Positions 36,598 through 46,189 are shown, counted from the first letter of the stretch. The stretch: DNA of 64,000 nt from Sphingobacterium multivorum (GCF_039511225.1 NZ_CP154261.1:1488001-1552000); one strand, 5' to 3'. The notes: generated by a model from the sequence alone, not told the origin. A program made the numbers and translations.

Positions 36598-37044
36598 ATG
36601 AACTCATTAGTAAAAACATTCGCAGCAGCAGCCCTAATCGCAGTATCAACTTTCGCAATGGCAGCTGAAGGACCGGGAACAAAATCGGCAAAAGCAAACG
36701 TTAACCTTTCCACAGCAGACTTGGCACTCGATCACTACGTTGCGGTAACTACAGAGGGAGAATCAGCAGGGGTAGAGCAGTTATTCGCCGACGATTTCAG
36801 CCAAAAGATCCAAGCTACCAATGCACAGTCTAACAGCCGTAGTGCCGTAGTTAAACTATTGAAAAAGCAAAAAGGCGAAAAGCTGAACTGTACAGTAAGC
36901 ACTGATATCATCGAGGAATCGGCAGACTATATGATTGCTAAAGTAACCTTGAAATTTGAAAACTTCAGCAAAACAGATTTAGTTACCTTGGAGCGTATTG
37001 GCAATGACTGGAAAGTATCCAAATCGATCAATTCGTATAAATAA
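36598..37044 (+). CDS. Secreted NTF2-like 148-aa protein, array copy 3
   Basis: MNSLVKTF start as in copy 1, AKSAKAN-like linker, and the distinctive EQLFADDFSQKIQ (other copies AADFNQK) and YMIAKVTL. It combines a copy-1-type N-terminus (TKSAKAN) with copy-2-type SAVVKLLKK and DIIEESADY, a mosaic pattern expected from gene conversion. Followed by a full double hairpin, then a convergent 111-aa gene. Confidence 0.8.
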   Translation: MNSLVKTFAAAALIAVSTFAMAAEGPGTKSAKANVNLSTADLALDHYVAVTTEGESAGVEQLFADDFSQKIQATNAQSNSRSAVVKLLKKQKGEKLNCTVSTDIIEESADYMIAKVTLKFENFSKTDLVTLERIGNDWKVSKSINSYK

Positions 37045-37053
37045 AATTTTACA

Positions 37054-37135
37054 ACTGGTGGTTTGCCGCAAATAAATGACAAACCACTAGTGAATCATAT
37101 GTTTATGAAGGCCACGTCTAGAGATGTGGCTTTTT
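37054..37135 (+). terminator. Double-hairpin terminator after NTF2 copy 3
   Basis: ACTGGTGGTTTGCC...GACAAACCACTAGT, then GCCACGTC...GATGTGGC with a TTTTTT tail. Lies between convergent genes. Confidence 0.75.
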
Positions 37136-37173
37136 TATGATTTATCTATTTTTATATAGTTCGGTTTATTAGC

Positions 37174-37509
37174 CTAAATAATCTCGTCAGGGATTTGACT
37201 CAACTGTGAAACTAAATAATTAATGGGGGCGGTCAATTCAGATTGGTTACAATCGTATTGATCAATAACGCCGTAGATTTCAAACGATGATATATTAAAG
37301 CCTTCTTCGATGTCATTATAGTAAATTATTTGATTTCCAAATAAAGCAACCACCCAAAAGCCCCCACTGTCATCCACAAATGATTTTTCTTGCCACTTAT
37401 GAGGAGTTACTTTGATGAGATTCCAAAGGTTTAAAGCTTTATAATCCATTGTCAGTTCTGCTTGCAAAATAAGAAGTTCTATTTTGTCAATTGATATCGG
37501 TGGCCACAT
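37174..37509 (-). CDS. Hypothetical 111-aa protein (array cargo)
   Basis: No family recognised. A small soluble acidic protein with a strand-rich core (GGFWVVALFGNQIIYYNDIEEG, SSFEIYGVID) and a C-terminal helix (ELTAPINYLVSQL). Size, acidity and strand-helix pattern resemble SMI1/SUKH-like immunity proteins in general terms, but no diagnostic motif is visible. It is placed tail to tail with NTF2 copy 3 and divergent from copy 4. Confidence 0.6.
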   Translation of the reverse strand: MWPPISIDKIELLILQAELTMDYKALNLWNLIKVTPHKWQEKSFVDDSGGFWVVALFGNQIIYYNDIEEGFNISSFEIYGVIDQYDCNQSELTAPINYLVSQLSQIPDEII

Positions 37510-37592
37510 GCGCTAATATAACGAAATTTTAGAATAAATTATCTATCCCGGAGTCTATAGCTTCATTGAATCGTTAATTCGAATGATAACTT

Positions 37593-37724
37593 TCACCTCC
37601 CTATTCCCACCATTTACCGAGTTTTCCTGATCGTTGGTCTAAAGGCCATAGGCTAGGGGCCTATTGTGTCGTAGTTTTGAGCCAATAAATAAGAACTAAA
37701 AACTAACACTATAAAAAAGACATT
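37593..37724 (+). promoter_or_regulatory. NTF2 upstream module, copy 4
   Basis: Palindrome ATAGGC...GCCTAT with -7 TAGTTTTG at 37672-37679. The leader is slightly shorter and ends AAAAAAGACATT. Confidence 0.7.
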
Positions 37725-38171
37725 ATGAAAACCTTAGTAAAAACATTCGCAGCAGCAGCTTTAATCGCATTATCAACTTTCGCTATGGCAGCTGATGGAC
37801 CTGGAGCAAATGCAACAAAAGCAAACGTTAACCTTTCCACAGCAGATTTCGCTTTAGAGCACTATGTTGCGGTCACTACGGAGGGAGAATCAGCAGGGGT
37901 AGACCAGTTATTCGCAACTGATTTCAATCAAAAGATCCAATCTTCCAATGCACAATCTAACAGCCGTAGTGCGGTAGTTAAATTATTGAAAAAGCAAAAA
38001 GGAGAAAAACTGAACTGTACAGTAAGCACTGATATCATCGAGGAATCAGCAGACTATATGTTGGCTAAAGTCACTTTGAAATTTGAAAACTTTACCAAAA
38101 CAGATCTAGTTACTTTGGAGCGCGAAGGCAATGATTGGAAAGTATCTAAATCAATTAATTCGTATAAGTAG
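37725..38171 (+). CDS. Secreted NTF2-like 148-aa protein, array copy 4
   Basis: One of the more diverged copies: signal peptide AALIALSTFAMA, mature start ADGPGANATKAN, DFALEHYV, VDQLFATDF, QSSNAQSN, YMLAKVTL and LEREGNDWK. The FALEHYV form of the first helix groups it with copies 5-7, while copies 1-3 and 8 have ALDHYV or TLDHYV. It is the last copy before the beta-helix part of the array. Confidence 0.8.
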   Translation: MKTLVKTFAAAALIALSTFAMAADGPGANATKANVNLSTADFALEHYVAVTTEGESAGVDQLFATDFNQKIQSSNAQSNSRSAVVKLLKKQKGEKLNCTVSTDIIEESADYMLAKVTLKFENFTKTDLVTLEREGNDWKVSKSINSYK

Positions 38172-38179
38172 TATCCAAT

Positions 38180-38272
38180 AACTGGTGGTTTGCCAGAAAT
38201 AAAAGACAAACCACTAGTGAATCATATGTTTAAGTTTAGTTTAGAAGCCATGTCGAAAGATATGGCTTTTTG
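38180..38272 (+). terminator. Double-hairpin terminator after NTF2 copy 4
   Basis: ACTGGTGGTTTGCC with GACAAACCACTAGT, then AGCCATGTC with GATATGGCT plus T run. In the second stem both sides differ from copy 1 in a way that keeps most pairs. Confidence 0.75.
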
Positions 38273-38303
38273 TGTTTTATGGTTGCGCATCGGCTCAACT
38301 TTT

Positions 38304-38374
38304 CGGTAGATGTATTCTACCGCTTACATTGGATGCTTTTCACTCAAATAACCCTTGAATGAAGCCTAAGTTTG
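38304..38374 (+). promoter_or_regulatory. Promoter module of beta-helix gene A
   Basis: Inverted repeat CGGTAG...CTACCG (38304-38322), then CGCTTACATTGGATGCTTTTC and -7 element TAAGTTTG (38367-38374), 25 bases before the ATG. The module is conserved before all four beta-helix genes and is different from the NTF2 module. Confidence 0.65.
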
Positions 38375-38399
38375 TGTAAGAATTTAAAACAAAAACATT

Positions 38400-40589
38400 A
38401 TGGCAAATCAACTTCTTATCAAAAACACCATGGCAGATATGCGGGCATTATCTGCAGCCGAAATTACAGCATTAACAAATGGAACCTATTCAGGTGTACA
38501 ACTCCTAGGGTATTATCAGGCAGGGGACACTCCCGGTCCGATCGATTATTATATCTCGTTCACAACAGATCCCGATGATGGAGGGAGTGTGATCGAGTTA
38601 AGCACTATAAAGCTTCAACATGATTTTGTTGGAGAGGTGAATGTTCAATATTTTGGCACAAGAGGTAATTTTATTCTAGACGATACCCAGGCAATACAGA
38701 AGACGTTAACTTATGCCAATAAAGCTCATGTATCATCCGTTTATTTTCCTACAGGTCACTACCTCATCACTGATACTTTAATTCCGCCAACAGCATGTTT
38801 GATATATGGTGATGGAAATGGAAGTCATCTTGAATTTAAGCATGAGCGATTTTCAATTTCGAAGACCGTAAAATGGATGTTTAAACTATCCGATCACAAG
38901 AACATCTCATTTCATAATTTACAATTGGACGGAGGTGCTACAACGAACCGGTTTCCCATTTTACCTGAAAATCCTATCGGAGAGTGGGATGTAGACGGCG
39001 CAGAGTTTTTAATTTATTTCAAACCCATTTATGACGGCGCGGTGGATAATATCAACATTACCAATTGTTGTATTAAACGTTCATGGAGCTCCGGTATCCA
39101 AAGTTATGGTAGAGCGGCAGAACCTTACCCGCATCCATTGACTACAAATGTTCGTATTACAGATTGCTATTTTACCGAAACAGGTAATCACGGAGTTGGG
39201 TTTAATGAAGTAGCGAACGCTACGGTATCCAACAATAATTTTGTGAATGTAGGCCGAGTGATTCCCGAACCGACAAATCAGTACGGTAGTGGGCTGGCTG
39301 TTGACTGTTCGGGGGGATGTATAGATATCGTTGTGTCTAATAATACGGTTGACGGAGCTGGAGGGGGATTCAAATGTGAGAGCCATGTTGTTCCTGTAAG
39401 CCCTACTTTTCCAGATGGAATAAATTATTCACGCCGTATTATTTTCTCGAACAATACCATCAAGAATCTCTATTTAGATACTGCGATGAATACCACTAAT
39501 TTTTTCATTATTTTCTATGGCATTAGATTGGCCGGCGATAATTGTATTGCATCCGATAATATCATTGTAAAACCACAGGGTCATGGTATTTTGATCTCAA
39601 GCAACGGTTCAAATTGTACGGTATCAAATAATAAGATCATTGAACCACAACGGACTGGTATTGAGGTGGGATCCAATTTGGGGTTTAATACGATTTTGGA
39701 TAACCGAATTATAAAGTCAGTATTACAAGGTATTACGGTGAATGGAAGCAACACCTTGGTTAAAAATAATATGATCAATAATGCTGGCAATACTGGGATC
39801 AGGCTTTTGAATGGTAATAATTGTCAATTTATAGGTAATACAATTGTTGACTCAGTCGGTGACGGAATTAGCGTGATCCCTACTGGAACGTTTACGAGTG
39901 ACAATATCGATGTTGTTGATAACATCTGTTATGATAGCCGTATTGGTGGAGATCGAACACAGACTAACGGGATTATTGCCAATGCTCCCTCGGTAACGAA
40001 TGTCAAATCGATGAACAATAGATGCTTTAATAATATCAATACTCAAATCTCTGTAGCGAACAGTGCAAGGCGTAATCAGGAAATAGGTTCAAACGCATGG
40101 CAAACCCAAACAATTAATGGACTGGCAACAGTTTCAGGGACATGGCAAGTGGGCGATGTTCTCAAAAATGTTAATGCTGTGGTACAGCACTCGGATCCCC
40201 AGCTCAAATATACCTACGGCTGGTACAATAATGCTCCCGATGGGCGTAATTTTATACCATTTGGATTTTTGGGTGAATATGCTGGCGTTGGTAGCCCAGA
40301 GGGGGTAGTTGTAGCGAGGCAGGGGTCCAGATACAATGAAATTAATGAGGCTGGCGTATCATCCATTTGGATAAAAAGAACAGGGGGCGGAAATACAGGT
40401 TGGATAAGTATTTTTCAAAACGCTACAACAGCAGCGAAGGGCTTGGTTTCTCAGTCAACTTCCGTTACAAATAGTCTACTACCCAATGCTACAGACCTCA
40501 ATTCTGTGATTGCTTTGACGAATGATTTAAAAACAATATTAAATGCTAAGTTGCAAGCAGATCGAAATAGCGGTCAACAAGCTATTTAG
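38400..40589 (+). CDS. Tailspike-like right-handed beta-helix protein A
   Basis: 729 aa without signal peptide. Residues 1-~85 are the shared head (LIKNTMADMRALSAAEIT, GVQLLGYYQAGDTPGPI, DPDDGGSVIE), then VQYFGTRGN, the usual start of pectin-lyase-type spikes. A long parallel beta-helix follows (~100-560, stacked NxxVxNN turns such as TVSNNKIIEPQRTGIEVGSN), then a small beta domain (GWYNNAPDG) and the tail ATDLNSVIAL...NSGQQA shared with protein B. No catalytic residues were identified. The fixed head, variable helix and fixed tail recall phage tailspikes or other receptor-binding proteins. Start ATG is fixed by the identical context in all four genes. Confidence 0.8.
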   Translation: MANQLLIKNTMADMRALSAAEITALTNGTYSGVQLLGYYQAGDTPGPIDYYISFTTDPDDGGSVIELSTIKLQHDFVGEVNVQYFGTRGNFILDDTQAIQKTLTYANKAHVSSVYFPTGHYLITDTLIPPTACLIYGDGNGSHLEFKHERFSISKTVKWMFKLSDHKNISFHNLQLDGGATTNRFPILPENPIGEWDVDGAEFLIYFKPIYDGAVDNINITNCCIKRSWSSGIQSYGRAAEPYPHPLTTNVRITDCYFTETGNHGVGFNEVANATVSNNNFVNVGRVIPEPTNQYGSGLAVDCSGGCIDIVVSNNTVDGAGGGFKCESHVVPVSPTFPDGINYSRRIIFSNNTIKNLYLDTAMNTTNFFIIFYGIRLAGDNCIASDNIIVKPQGHGILISSNGSNCTVSNNKIIEPQRTGIEVGSNLGFNTILDNRIIKSVLQGITVNGSNTLVKNNMINNAGNTGIRLLNGNNCQFIGNTIVDSVGDGISVIPTGTFTSDNIDVVDNICYDSRIGGDRTQTNGIIANAPSVTNVKSMNNRCFNNINTQISVANSARRNQEIGSNAWQTQTINGLATVSGTWQVGDVLKNVNAVVQHSDPQLKYTYGWYNNAPDGRNFIPFGFLGEYAGVGSPEGVVVARQGSRYNEINEAGVSSIWIKRTGGGNTGWISIFQNATTAAKGLVSQSTSVTNSLLPNATDLNSVIALTNDLKTILNAKLQADRNSGQQAI

Positions 40590-40601
40590 CCTGAAGGAAA
40601 G

Positions 40602-40634
40602 AAGGCCGTATCGCAATTATGGCCTTATTACTTT
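40602..40634 (+). terminator. Terminator of beta-helix gene A
   Basis: AAGGCCGTA...TTATGGCCTT stem with a T-rich tail. The same tail and hairpin end gene B. Confidence 0.65.
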
Positions 40635-40640
40635 TATTTT

Positions 40641-40774
40641 AACCTCCCTATTCCCGCTATTCACCGAGTTTTCCCGAACGTTGGTCTAAAGTCAATAGGC
40701 TAGGGGCCTATTGTGTTGTAGTTTTGAGTCAACAAATAAGAACAACAGAACTAACACAATAAAATAAAGACATT
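40641..40774 (+). promoter_or_regulatory. NTF2 upstream module, copy 5
   Basis: Palindrome ATAGGC...GCCTAT with -7 TAGTTTTG at 40719-40726. It begins only ~7 bases after the hairpin of gene A, so array units are packed with no spare sequence. Confidence 0.7.
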
Positions 40775-41221
40775 ATGAAAATGCTAGTAAAAACATTCGC
40801 AGCAGCAGCTTTAATCGCAGTATCTACATTTGCTATGGCAGCTGAAGGACCTGGAGCAAAATCGTCAAAAGCAAACGTTAGCCTTTCCACAGCAGATTTC
40901 GCTTTAGAACACTATGTTGCGGTAACTACGGAGGGAGAATCAGCAGGCGTAGAGCAGTTATTTGCAGCTGATTTTAATCAAAAGATCCAAGCTACCAATG
41001 CGCAGTCTAACCCCCGTAGCGAAGTGATTAAATCCTTGAAAAAACAAAAAGGAGAGAAGTTGAACTGTAGAGTGAGCACCGATGTCCTTGAAGAGTCAGC
41101 AGACTATATGTTGGCTAAAGTCACTTTGAAATTTGAAAACTTCACCAAAACAGATTTAGTTACTTTGGAGCGTGTAGGCAATGACTGGAAAGTATCCAAA
41201 TCGATCAATCTGTATAAATAA
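40775..41221 (+). CDS. Secreted NTF2-like 148-aa protein, array copy 5
   Basis: Start MKMLVKTF and linker AKSSKANVS. It differs from the others by NPRSEVIKSLKK, NCRVSTDVLEE and a terminal INLYK. The SEV-KSLKK form is shared with copies 1 and 6 although copy 5 has the FALEHYV helix, again a mosaic. It lies between beta-helix genes A and B. Confidence 0.8.
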   Translation: MKMLVKTFAAAALIAVSTFAMAAEGPGAKSSKANVSLSTADFALEHYVAVTTEGESAGVEQLFAADFNQKIQATNAQSNPRSEVIKSLKKQKGEKLNCRVSTDVLEESADYMLAKVTLKFENFTKTDLVTLERVGNDWKVSKSINLYK

Positions 41222-41251
41222 GAGCCATCCCTAACAAATATATAAGTTGTG

Positions 41252-41279
41252 AAGCCACGTCGGAAGATGTGGCTTTTTT
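41252..41279 (+). terminator. Single-hairpin terminator after NTF2 copy 5
   Basis: AAGCCACGTC...GATGTGGCTT followed by TTTTT. Short class without hairpin 1. Confidence 0.7.
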
Positions 41280-41310
41280 ACGCTTTATGGTTGTCCATCG
41301 GCTCACTTTT

Positions 41311-41381
41311 CGGTAGTTGTATTCTACCGCTTACATTGGATGCTTTTCACTCAAATAGCCCTTGAATGAAGCCTAAGTTTG
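41311..41381 (+). promoter_or_regulatory. Promoter module of beta-helix gene B
   Basis: CGGTAG...CTACCG at 41311-41329 and -7 TAAGTTTG at 41374-41381, same spacing to the ATG as in gene A. Confidence 0.65.
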
Positions 41382-41406
41382 TGTAGGAATTAAAAACAAC
41401 AACATT

Positions 41407-43407
41407 ATGGCAAAACAATTTCTAATCAAAAAGACAATGGCAGATTTGCGCAACTTATGTGCATGTGAAATTGCCGAATTACAGGATGGTACTTATCTAG
41501 GCGTGCAACTTCTGGGTTATTATCAAGCAGGTGATACACCTGGTCCTATTGTTTACAGTTTATCAGAGACAACGGGTTCAGACGACGGCGGGAGTGTTGT
41601 CGCTACTGGAAGTATTAAGCTTGAACATAAATTTACTGGACCTTTAGACGTGCGATACTTTGGGGCACAAGTTGCAGCTAATATTAACGCTGTATTTGAC
41701 AAAGCAAAATTGGTAACAAATCACTTGGTCATTGACGATCAATATAGCTTTACAACTGCATTAATAATCAATAAAAGCGATTTTAAGCTAGAACTAACTT
41801 CAAGGTGTGTTTTACAAAAAACGAGTTTGGCTAATGGAAATGGAATTGAAGTGGCCAATGCAACAACAGGTGTTGTAATTGTGGGACAAGGTACTATTCT
41901 TGGTAATATGAATTCGACGAGGGTTGGTTATGCCATTGCCATAGGAGATGTTGCGTCTAACGGAAGGGTAGAGGGGATTCGAATGGATGGATGGACAGGT
42001 GGGATATTGCTAAATTATAAAAATAGACGTTGGACGTTTACACTCAATTCCTTTTATAATATGATTTATGTACCAACAGTCAATGCAGGAGGTTATGGTA
42101 TTGTTTTTCAGGAAAGCTATGATACTTTAACAACAGAAAATTATTTTGATGAGACAGTAGAACGTCATCATATTTACTACGCCATTAATACGGGACTTTC
42201 GACTAAGGGTGGAGAAAACCATGTGCTATCAAATAATGTATTCCGTATGCAAAACAAAACCGAATATTCTACGGGATTTGAGTATAGTGTTAAAATAATG
42301 GCTGCCAAAAATGTTACCTGTACAGGAAATGTTCTTGAAGGTGGAGTGGGAGGCTTTTGGATTACTTCTTTTTCGCCTAATGATGGAACAGATACCTTAG
42401 TAATAGATTGTGATACGATAAATATTACAGGAAACACTATAAGAGGTTTAAGAAAAGGAAATGCAGGCTACGGTGCTGCTATTGGCTCTCATGGTCCTTT
42501 TACCAAAACCCGGAATTTGGATATTATAACAAATACGATATCAGATTGTGAATGTGGAAGAGCAGATATCGATCTTGGCCGAGTTATTAATTGCAATATT
42601 GCTAATAACGTTATAGATGCTAAAGAGGGAACGAGTTTTGGTATATACTCAGATATTGTGATGCAGAACGTAAATATCGCAGACAATATTATCAGCAATC
42701 ATCTAAGAGGTATTTATCTGCTTAAAAACTCGATGAATCAAGAGCTTCCATGCAAAAATATAAAGATTTCAAATAACCAAATCACCTCCGTTAACTTTTG
42801 TATTTTTCAACAAAATGGAAATTTTGAAAGCAATTTTGATATTCAGGGTAATAGTCTGGAAACGAGTTTAGGGGCGCCAATATATATCTTTAAGAATACG
42901 AAGGATCTGAAGATTAATGATAATATAATCAAGAATAAAAGCACGTCAAGCAACATTACTTTAGGTGCTGAACAGCTAGCTGATAGCTATATTTATGATA
43001 ATGTTTTTATCGATAAACGTGAAATTGCAATTAACAATCAGGGCTCTGGTCTAGTACTCTATCCGATTAACATAAACAATATTGCTTGTAGATTAGCAGA
43101 TGTGCCAACTACTTCATCCCGATCCTGGCTAATTGGAGATAAAGTTATAGCTATTAATCCGGTGAATAGCGATTGGGTAAGAATAACTAATGGCACTTCA
43201 AATGTTAAAGGAACCGATTGGATTATGGAACGGCCGAAAGCAGAGACGTCAATTTACGGCTCTGTGAAAGAGTCTTCTGCTGTACCAAATAGTATATTAT
43301 CGGCTGCTACAGACCTCAATTCTGTGATTGCTTTGGCTAACGATTTAAAAACAATATTAAATGCTAAGTTGCAAGCAGATCGAAATAGCGGTCAACAAGC
43401 TAGTTAG
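41407..43407 (+). CDS. Tailspike-like right-handed beta-helix protein B
   Basis: 666 aa, no signal peptide. The head (LIKKTMADLRNLCACEIAEL, GVQLLGYYQAGDTPGPI) is the most diverged of the four, then LDVRYFGAQV. The helix region (~90-570) is unrelated to A at the sequence level (VEGIRMDGWTGGILLNY, NVTCTGNVLEGGVGGFWI, KNIKISNNQITSVN). A short beta domain follows (SWLIGDKVIAINPVN). The last ~35 residues, the stop region and the hairpin are almost identical to A at DNA level (43310-43450 against 40490-40634). So A and B are the same gene with the middle exchanged. Confidence 0.8.
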   Translation: MAKQFLIKKTMADLRNLCACEIAELQDGTYLGVQLLGYYQAGDTPGPIVYSLSETTGSDDGGSVVATGSIKLEHKFTGPLDVRYFGAQVAANINAVFDKAKLVTNHLVIDDQYSFTTALIINKSDFKLELTSRCVLQKTSLANGNGIEVANATTGVVIVGQGTILGNMNSTRVGYAIAIGDVASNGRVEGIRMDGWTGGILLNYKNRRWTFTLNSFYNMIYVPTVNAGGYGIVFQESYDTLTTENYFDETVERHHIYYAINTGLSTKGGENHVLSNNVFRMQNKTEYSTGFEYSVKIMAAKNVTCTGNVLEGGVGGFWITSFSPNDGTDTLVIDCDTINITGNTIRGLRKGNAGYGAAIGSHGPFTKTRNLDIITNTISDCECGRADIDLGRVINCNIANNVIDAKEGTSFGIYSDIVMQNVNIADNIISNHLRGIYLLKNSMNQELPCKNIKISNNQITSVNFCIFQQNGNFESNFDIQGNSLETSLGAPIYIFKNTKDLKINDNIIKNKSTSSNITLGAEQLADSYIYDNVFIDKREIAINNQGSGLVLYPININNIACRLADVPTTSSRSWLIGDKVIAINPVNSDWVRITNGTSNVKGTDWIMERPKAETSIYGSVKESSAVPNSILSAATDLNSVIALANDLKTILNAKLQADRNSGQQAS

Positions 43408-43419
43408 CCTGAAGGGAAT

Positions 43420-43450
43420 AAGGTCATATCACAATTATGGCCTTATTACT
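43420..43450 (+). terminator. Terminator of beta-helix gene B
   Basis: AAGGTCATA...TTATGGCCTT stem (one G-T pair) with T-rich tail, homologous to that of gene A. Confidence 0.6.
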
Positions 43451-43458
43451 TTTATTTT

Positions 43459-43592
43459 CACCTACCCATTCCCACTATTCACCGAGTTTTCCTGAGCGTT
43501 GGTCTAAAGCCCGTAGGCTAAGGGCCTATTGTGTTGTAGTTTTGAGTCAACAAATAAGAACAACAGAACTAACACAATAAAATAAAGACATT
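43459..43592 (+). promoter_or_regulatory. NTF2 upstream module, copy 6
   Basis: Palindrome variant GTAGGC-TAAGG-GCCTAT and -7 TAGTTTTG at 43537-43544; leader as in copy 5. Confidence 0.7.
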
Positions 43593-44039
43593 ATGAAAAC
43601 TCTAGTAAAAACATTCACAGCAGCAGCCCTAATCGCAGTATCTACTTTCGCTATGGCAGCTGAAGGACCTGGAGCAAAAGCAACAAAAGCAAACGTTAAC
43701 CTTTCTACAGCAGACTTTGCTTTAGAGCACTATGTTGCGGTAACTACGGAGGGCGAATCAGCAGGCTTAGAGCAGTTATTTGCAGCTGATTTTAATCAAA
43801 AGATCCAAGCTACCAATGCACAAAGTAACAGCCGTAGCGAAGTTGTTAAATCCTTGAAAAAACAAAAAGGTGAAAAGCTAAACTGTACAGTAAGCACAGA
43901 TATCATCGAGGAATCGGCAGACTATATGGTCGCTAAAGTGACGTTGAAATTTGAAAACTTCACCAAAACAGATTTAGTTACTTTGGAGCGTGTGGGTAAT
44001 GACTGGAAAGTATCCAAATCGATCAATTCATATAAATAA
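43593..44039 (+). CDS. Secreted NTF2-like 148-aa protein, array copy 6
   Basis: MKTLVKTFTAAALIAV signal peptide (TFT shared only with copy 7), AKATKAN, DFALEHYV, AGLEQLF where other copies have V, SEVVKSLKK, DIIEESADY. Otherwise as in the family. It stands between beta-helix genes B and C and has the short terminator class. Confidence 0.8.
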   Translation: MKTLVKTFTAAALIAVSTFAMAAEGPGAKATKANVNLSTADFALEHYVAVTTEGESAGLEQLFAADFNQKIQATNAQSNSRSEVVKSLKKQKGEKLNCTVSTDIIEESADYMVAKVTLKFENFTKTDLVTLERVGNDWKVSKSINSYK

Positions 44040-44072
44040 GAGCGATTTCAAATAAATATATATATGTTGTAA

Positions 44073-44099
44073 AGCCATATCGGGAGACGTGGCTTTTTT
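44073..44099 (+). terminator. Single-hairpin terminator after NTF2 copy 6
   Basis: AAGCCATATC...GACGTGGCTT plus TTTTT. Confidence 0.7.
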
Positions 44100-44131
44100 G
44101 TGTTTTATGGTCGCCCATCCGCACAACTTTT

Positions 44132-44202
44132 CGGTAGTTGTATTCTACCGCTTACATTGGATACTTTTCACTCAAATAGCACTTGAATGAGGTCTAAGTT
44201 TG
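44132..44202 (+). promoter_or_regulatory. Promoter module of beta-helix gene C
   Basis: CGGTAG...CTACCG at 44132-44150 and -7 TAAGTTTG at 44195-44202. The -7 element lies downstream of the ATG at 44187, which argues against that upstream start. Confidence 0.65.
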
Positions 44203-44225
44203 TAAGATTTAAAAACAACAACATT

Positions 44226-46085
44226 ATGGCAAATCAATTTCTTATCAAAAACACTATGGCAGATATGCGAGCATTATCTGCAGCTGAAATTACAGCATTA
44301 ACAAATGGAACCTATTCAGGTGTACAGCTTCTAGGCTATTATCAAGCTGGAGATACGCCATGTCCGATTAATTACTATCTGTCATCAACAACAGATCCCG
44401 ATGATGGAGGGAGTGTAATTGCGGTGGGTTCAATTAAATTACAAACGTCAAAAGAGAGTATTGATCTGAGCCATTTTGGAGCAATTGCTGACGGAGATGA
44501 AATTAACTATTCAGGCACGGATAATAAGCTAAAAATACTCAATGCTTTATCTTATATTTCAAAGGTTAAAGGACATCTTACCATAAACGGTAAATATTTT
44601 TCAAGCTCATTCGAAATCACTAACAGCAACCTGAATATTAAAGTAACAGCAGGGAGTTATCTTATTTTTAAGCCAAGTTATACAAACAGTCAAGATCGAT
44701 CTTTAAAAATTACTGGAGGTGCCAGCAATATAAATATTGAGGGATACGGTGCAAAGTTTGTATCCCCCGAAGACTATGATAACCAGTTCAGACATGTTGT
44801 TACGTTATTGAACTGTATTGATGTCAATATCTCTGGCATAGAATGTATAGGTGGAGGCGGTGACGGTTGGTATATAGGGAATGATATCGCAGATCAGCTG
44901 CCAACAAATATCACTTTAACTGATATTAAGGCTACTAGAAGTAGAAGAAACGGTATTGGTTTTATCAATGGTCATAACGTAAGGATTATAAGACCCATTT
45001 GCAGAGACGTTAGAGGAACAGCTCCGATGGCCGGTATCGATATAGAAGCCAATGAAAAGGATATAGAAAAGATTTCTGGATTGAGGATAATAGACCCTGT
45101 AACAGAAAATAATGCTGTAGGTTTATTATTCACTATGGGTACATTTACTAAACAAGCCGCAAAATCAATGGACATTATCATTACAGGTCACCAGTCCATA
45201 AAGGATGATGTTGGTACCTATATCAATGGCTTTGGCTCGGCTAATCCTTGGATAAATAAATTAACGGGTTATATCAAATATCAGGGATCGATTATTAAAT
45301 CGAAGAATGTAGGTCTATCCCTTTCGGCTTGGGATATTGATAAAGCGCCCCCTTTAGACATCGACGTATATATTGAAGATGCCGGAAATGGAGTGGTAGG
45401 TTCGGGGGCTGCGCAAGATTTACAACGAAGTCCGATTGTTATTTTTGCAAGCTATGATGCGACATTTGATATCGGCAACTTCAATATAAATGCAAAAATA
45501 CGAGATACACGGACAACCCCATTGCATTATACGGGTGTTTATCTAGCCAACGATGTTAAAGCGATAAAAAATCTAAATATCCGTATTGATACCGATAATA
45601 GAAGAACTTCAGCTTATGATTTATTCTCCTATAATGGCACAACTACGGGGAATATAGCTTTTGTGAAACAGCCTGAGTACTCCATTTCATCTTTACTAAG
45701 CTTAGAAAATGTTTGTAAAACATTTGGTGGTAGGGTAATTATAAATACAGCAGGTACTCAGCAAATTCCACTTTCTTCTAACTGGATAGGAAGCATTTTG
45801 GAGTTCAAACAAAATATTGCTAATTCTACGAATATAAGTTGCCAAAATGGGGATTCTATGCTAATTGATGGCGCAAAAACAAACTATTTGGTCCTGACTG
45901 AGCAAGATCAGAGCATCAAATTGTTAGCTACAAAAGAAGGATGGCAATTGATCGGAGGCAATTTGATGCGCGCATCTACCTGGCCCAATAGACCAACAAT
46001 AACTACTGGAACACTATTGTGGTTCAACAAGACGGATCAAAAGATTGTATTTTGGAATGGTACAACTTGGATTAACATAAACTAG
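44226..46085 (+). CDS. Tailspike-like right-handed beta-helix protein C
   Basis: 619 aa from the start ATG 44226. An in-frame ATG at 44187 would add 13 residues, but it lies in the promoter and breaks the conserved context. Head nearly identical to A. Instead of the common KLEHKF link it has KLQTSKESIDLSHFGAIADG. The helix (~110-480) is unlike A and B (GASNINIEGYGAKFVSPED, VDVNISGIECIGGGGDGW-like turns). The C-terminus is a different module, RPTITTGTLLWFNKTDQ and VFWNGTTWININ, which resembles the short end domains of phage tail proteins. Thus tail as well as helix are exchangeable. Confidence 0.8.
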   Translation: MANQFLIKNTMADMRALSAAEITALTNGTYSGVQLLGYYQAGDTPCPINYYLSSTTDPDDGGSVIAVGSIKLQTSKESIDLSHFGAIADGDEINYSGTDNKLKILNALSYISKVKGHLTINGKYFSSSFEITNSNLNIKVTAGSYLIFKPSYTNSQDRSLKITGGASNINIEGYGAKFVSPEDYDNQFRHVVTLLNCIDVNISGIECIGGGGDGWYIGNDIADQLPTNITLTDIKATRSRRNGIGFINGHNVRIIRPICRDVRGTAPMAGIDIEANEKDIEKISGLRIIDPVTENNAVGLLFTMGTFTKQAAKSMDIIITGHQSIKDDVGTYINGFGSANPWINKLTGYIKYQGSIIKSKNVGLSLSAWDIDKAPPLDIDVYIEDAGNGVVGSGAAQDLQRSPIVIFASYDATFDIGNFNINAKIRDTRTTPLHYTGVYLANDVKAIKNLNIRIDTDNRRTSAYDLFSYNGTTTGNIAFVKQPEYSISSLLSLENVCKTFGGRVIINTAGTQQIPLSSNWIGSILEFKQNIANSTNISCQNGDSMLIDGAKTNYLVLTEQDQSIKLLATKEGWQLIGGNLMRASTWPNRPTITTGTLLWFNKTDQKIVFWNGTTWININ

Positions 46086-46143
46086 AGTTAGATATCACCA
46101 GATGGATTTTCAAAGCTAGAATATTTCATTGTAAGAATTGTGA

Positions 46144-46176
46144 TGTGAAGTTCAAAAAGAACTTCACATTTTTTAT
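46144..46176 (+). terminator. Terminator of beta-helix gene C
   Basis: TGTGAAGTTC-AAAAA-GAACTTCACA followed by TTTTTTAT. A strong hairpin unrelated to the A/B one. Confidence 0.85.
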
Positions 46177-46189
46177 TTACCTGTTACTT

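Noticed and set aside
44187..44225. Upstream ATG that would extend beta-helix protein C by 13 residues
   Set aside because: It lies before the -7 element, and the context of ATG 44226 is the one conserved in all four genes.
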